Shown here: positions 5,051 through 5,549 of the stretch, one piece after another
How the letters are laid out: each line of letters opens with the position of its first letter
Numbering within the stretch: position 1 is the first letter of the stretch
Source of the DNA: Rhodospirillales bacterium
GTDB taxonomy: Bacteria; Pseudomonadota; Alphaproteobacteria; Rhodospirillales; Defluviicoccaceae
NCBI GenBank assembly: GCA_030622775.1
Contig: JAUXFS010000161.1
Location: forward strand, 1-5,549
Length of the DNA stretch: 5,549 bases
Reading direction: 5' to 3'
Made by a program: the position numbers and the translations under genes
The notes under the pieces: model-generated
Told to the model about the DNA's origin: nothing
Database searches by the model: none
Seen by the model: the letters and a program-made list of their open reading frames with translations, nothing else

Positions 5051-5229
5051 GAACCCCTCGTTACCGCACCATCGCCGGCGAGGCCCAGGAGACTCCGGTC
5101 GGCCTCGTGGTCATCCATATGATCAACCACGCCACCCACCACCGCGGGCAGGTCCACTGCATGCTGAGCCAGATCCCCGCCGACCTGCCGCCCCTGGACC
5201 TGATCTACTTCCTGCGGAAAAAAGATTGA
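5038..5229 (+). pseudogene. C-terminal remnant of a DinB-family protein gene
   Basis: A frame without a start codon, open from 5038, encodes about 60 residues. From RYRTIAGEAQ onward they match the end of DinB-family proteins (four-helix-bundle metalloenzyme superfamily, including thiol-transferase-like and damage-inducible members). The signature is HMINHATHHRGQVHCML, with the H-x3-H metal pair and the HHRGQ box, followed by LPPLDLIYFLRKKD and a stop. About two thirds of a normal protein of about 160-170 residues is missing, including the N-terminal metal-binding histidine. The frame meets a TAA at 5035-5037 inside the terminal repeat of the outer element, so that element marks the break. 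No N-terminal DinB fragment was found left of the element, so the other part was deleted or moved. It ends 16 bp before the stop of the convergent gene. Confidence 0.82.
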
Positions 5230-5245
5230 ATGCGGGACCGACACC

Positions 5246-5549
5246 TCAACGGCCCGGAATCCGCAGGTACATCTTGCCGAGCCCGTTGAGGGCGGAGAAC
5301 AACGCGGTGAAGTCGGCGCCGAAGGTTTCCCATGGAACGCTCGGGCTATTCCCGTCGATATCGGCGTGGATCTCCTGGAGGGTGCGACGGCCGTCGATGC
5401 GGCGCAGGATTGCGCCGGTGAGCGGCGGCAGCGGGCGGCGGAAGGTGATGCCGTCGAGGGTGGCGGTCATCGCCGCGCCGGGTTTGAAGCCGTTGGCGAA
5501 GGCCGTGCCGTCGAGGTCGCGGAGGACTGGAACCGCCTTCGGGTTGTCC
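5246..5549 (-). CDS. 3' end of an unidentified gene (possibly a SAM-dependent methyltransferase C-terminal region)
   Basis: The minus-strand frame is open from the window's right edge to the TGA at 5248-5246, giving the last 100 residues of a longer protein. An internal ATG at 5470 has no special support, because the frame continues upstream with plausible residues (NPKAVPVLRDLDGTAFANGF). Visible parts are a PPLTGAILRRIDGRRTLQEI helix-turn segment, the general shape of PqqD-like or winged-helix tails, and a closing WETFGADFTALFSALNGLGK. I recall similar endings in some alphaproteobacterial class I methyltransferases, but no catalytic motif lies in the window, so the function is left open. The gene converges on the DinB remnant with no hairpin terminator between them. 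Confidence 0.65.
   Translation of the reverse strand, partial: DNPKAVPVLRDLDGTAFANGFKPGAAMTATLDGITFRRPLPPLTGAILRRIDGRRTLQEIHADIDGNSPSVPWETFGADFTALFSALNGLGKMYLRIPGR

Noticed and set aside
4915..5244. Minus-strand 109-codon frame across the right terminal repeat
   Set aside because: It is antisense to the DinB remnant and passes through the inverted repeat, so it is a composite of unrelated sequence.

Overview
The window is GC-rich and its codon use looks alphaproteobacterial. The gene types (Xre-RES pair, bacteriohemerythrin, long PiT phosphate transporter, YjbR and DinB proteins) would fit a Rhodospirillales-like, possibly Magnetospirillum-type, chromosome. That placement is inferred from general resemblance, not from a database match. 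About two thirds of the window is ordinary GC-rich coding sequence. The part from about 4020 to 5050 is lower in GC and made of nested insertions.

Left part (5-1112): a two-gene type II toxin-antitoxin operon. A DUF2384 (Xre/MbcA/ParS) antitoxin comes first and overlaps a RES-domain NAD-degrading toxin by 41 bp. A 232-bp gap follows with no clear gene. Next is a short single-domain bacteriohemerythrin (1345-1749) with all seven iron ligands.

Middle part (1752-3965): a phosphate transporter of the PiT family (1976-3553) lies between two copies of a yjbR/mmcQ-type gene. The right copy (3603-3965) is intact. The left copy (1752-1887) is cut short and frameshifted by an 8-bp deletion, yet still about 92% identical by hand count. 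A related 26-bp sequence precedes both the transporter gene and the intact yjbR gene. This arrangement suggests local duplication and rearrangement around the transporter.

Right part (3966-5549): a 1028-bp segment is bounded by 43-bp inverted repeats (39 of 43 identical) and holds no recognisable transposase. Its cargo is a small minus-strand gene for a helical-repeat (LRV-like) protein. That gene is split by a second, 256-bp fold-back element flanked by a 7-bp direct repeat, GACTAAC. Removing the small element and one copy of the direct repeat rejoins the gene exactly in frame as a 102-codon ORF. To the right of the outer element is the C-terminal end of a DinB-family gene whose beginning is missing. 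The window ends in the 3' end of a minus-strand gene, converging on the DinB remnant.

I found no defence system, CRISPR array, tRNA or rRNA. The most interesting structure is the nested, transposase-less insertion at 4023-5050, with its intact target duplication and restorable reading frame.
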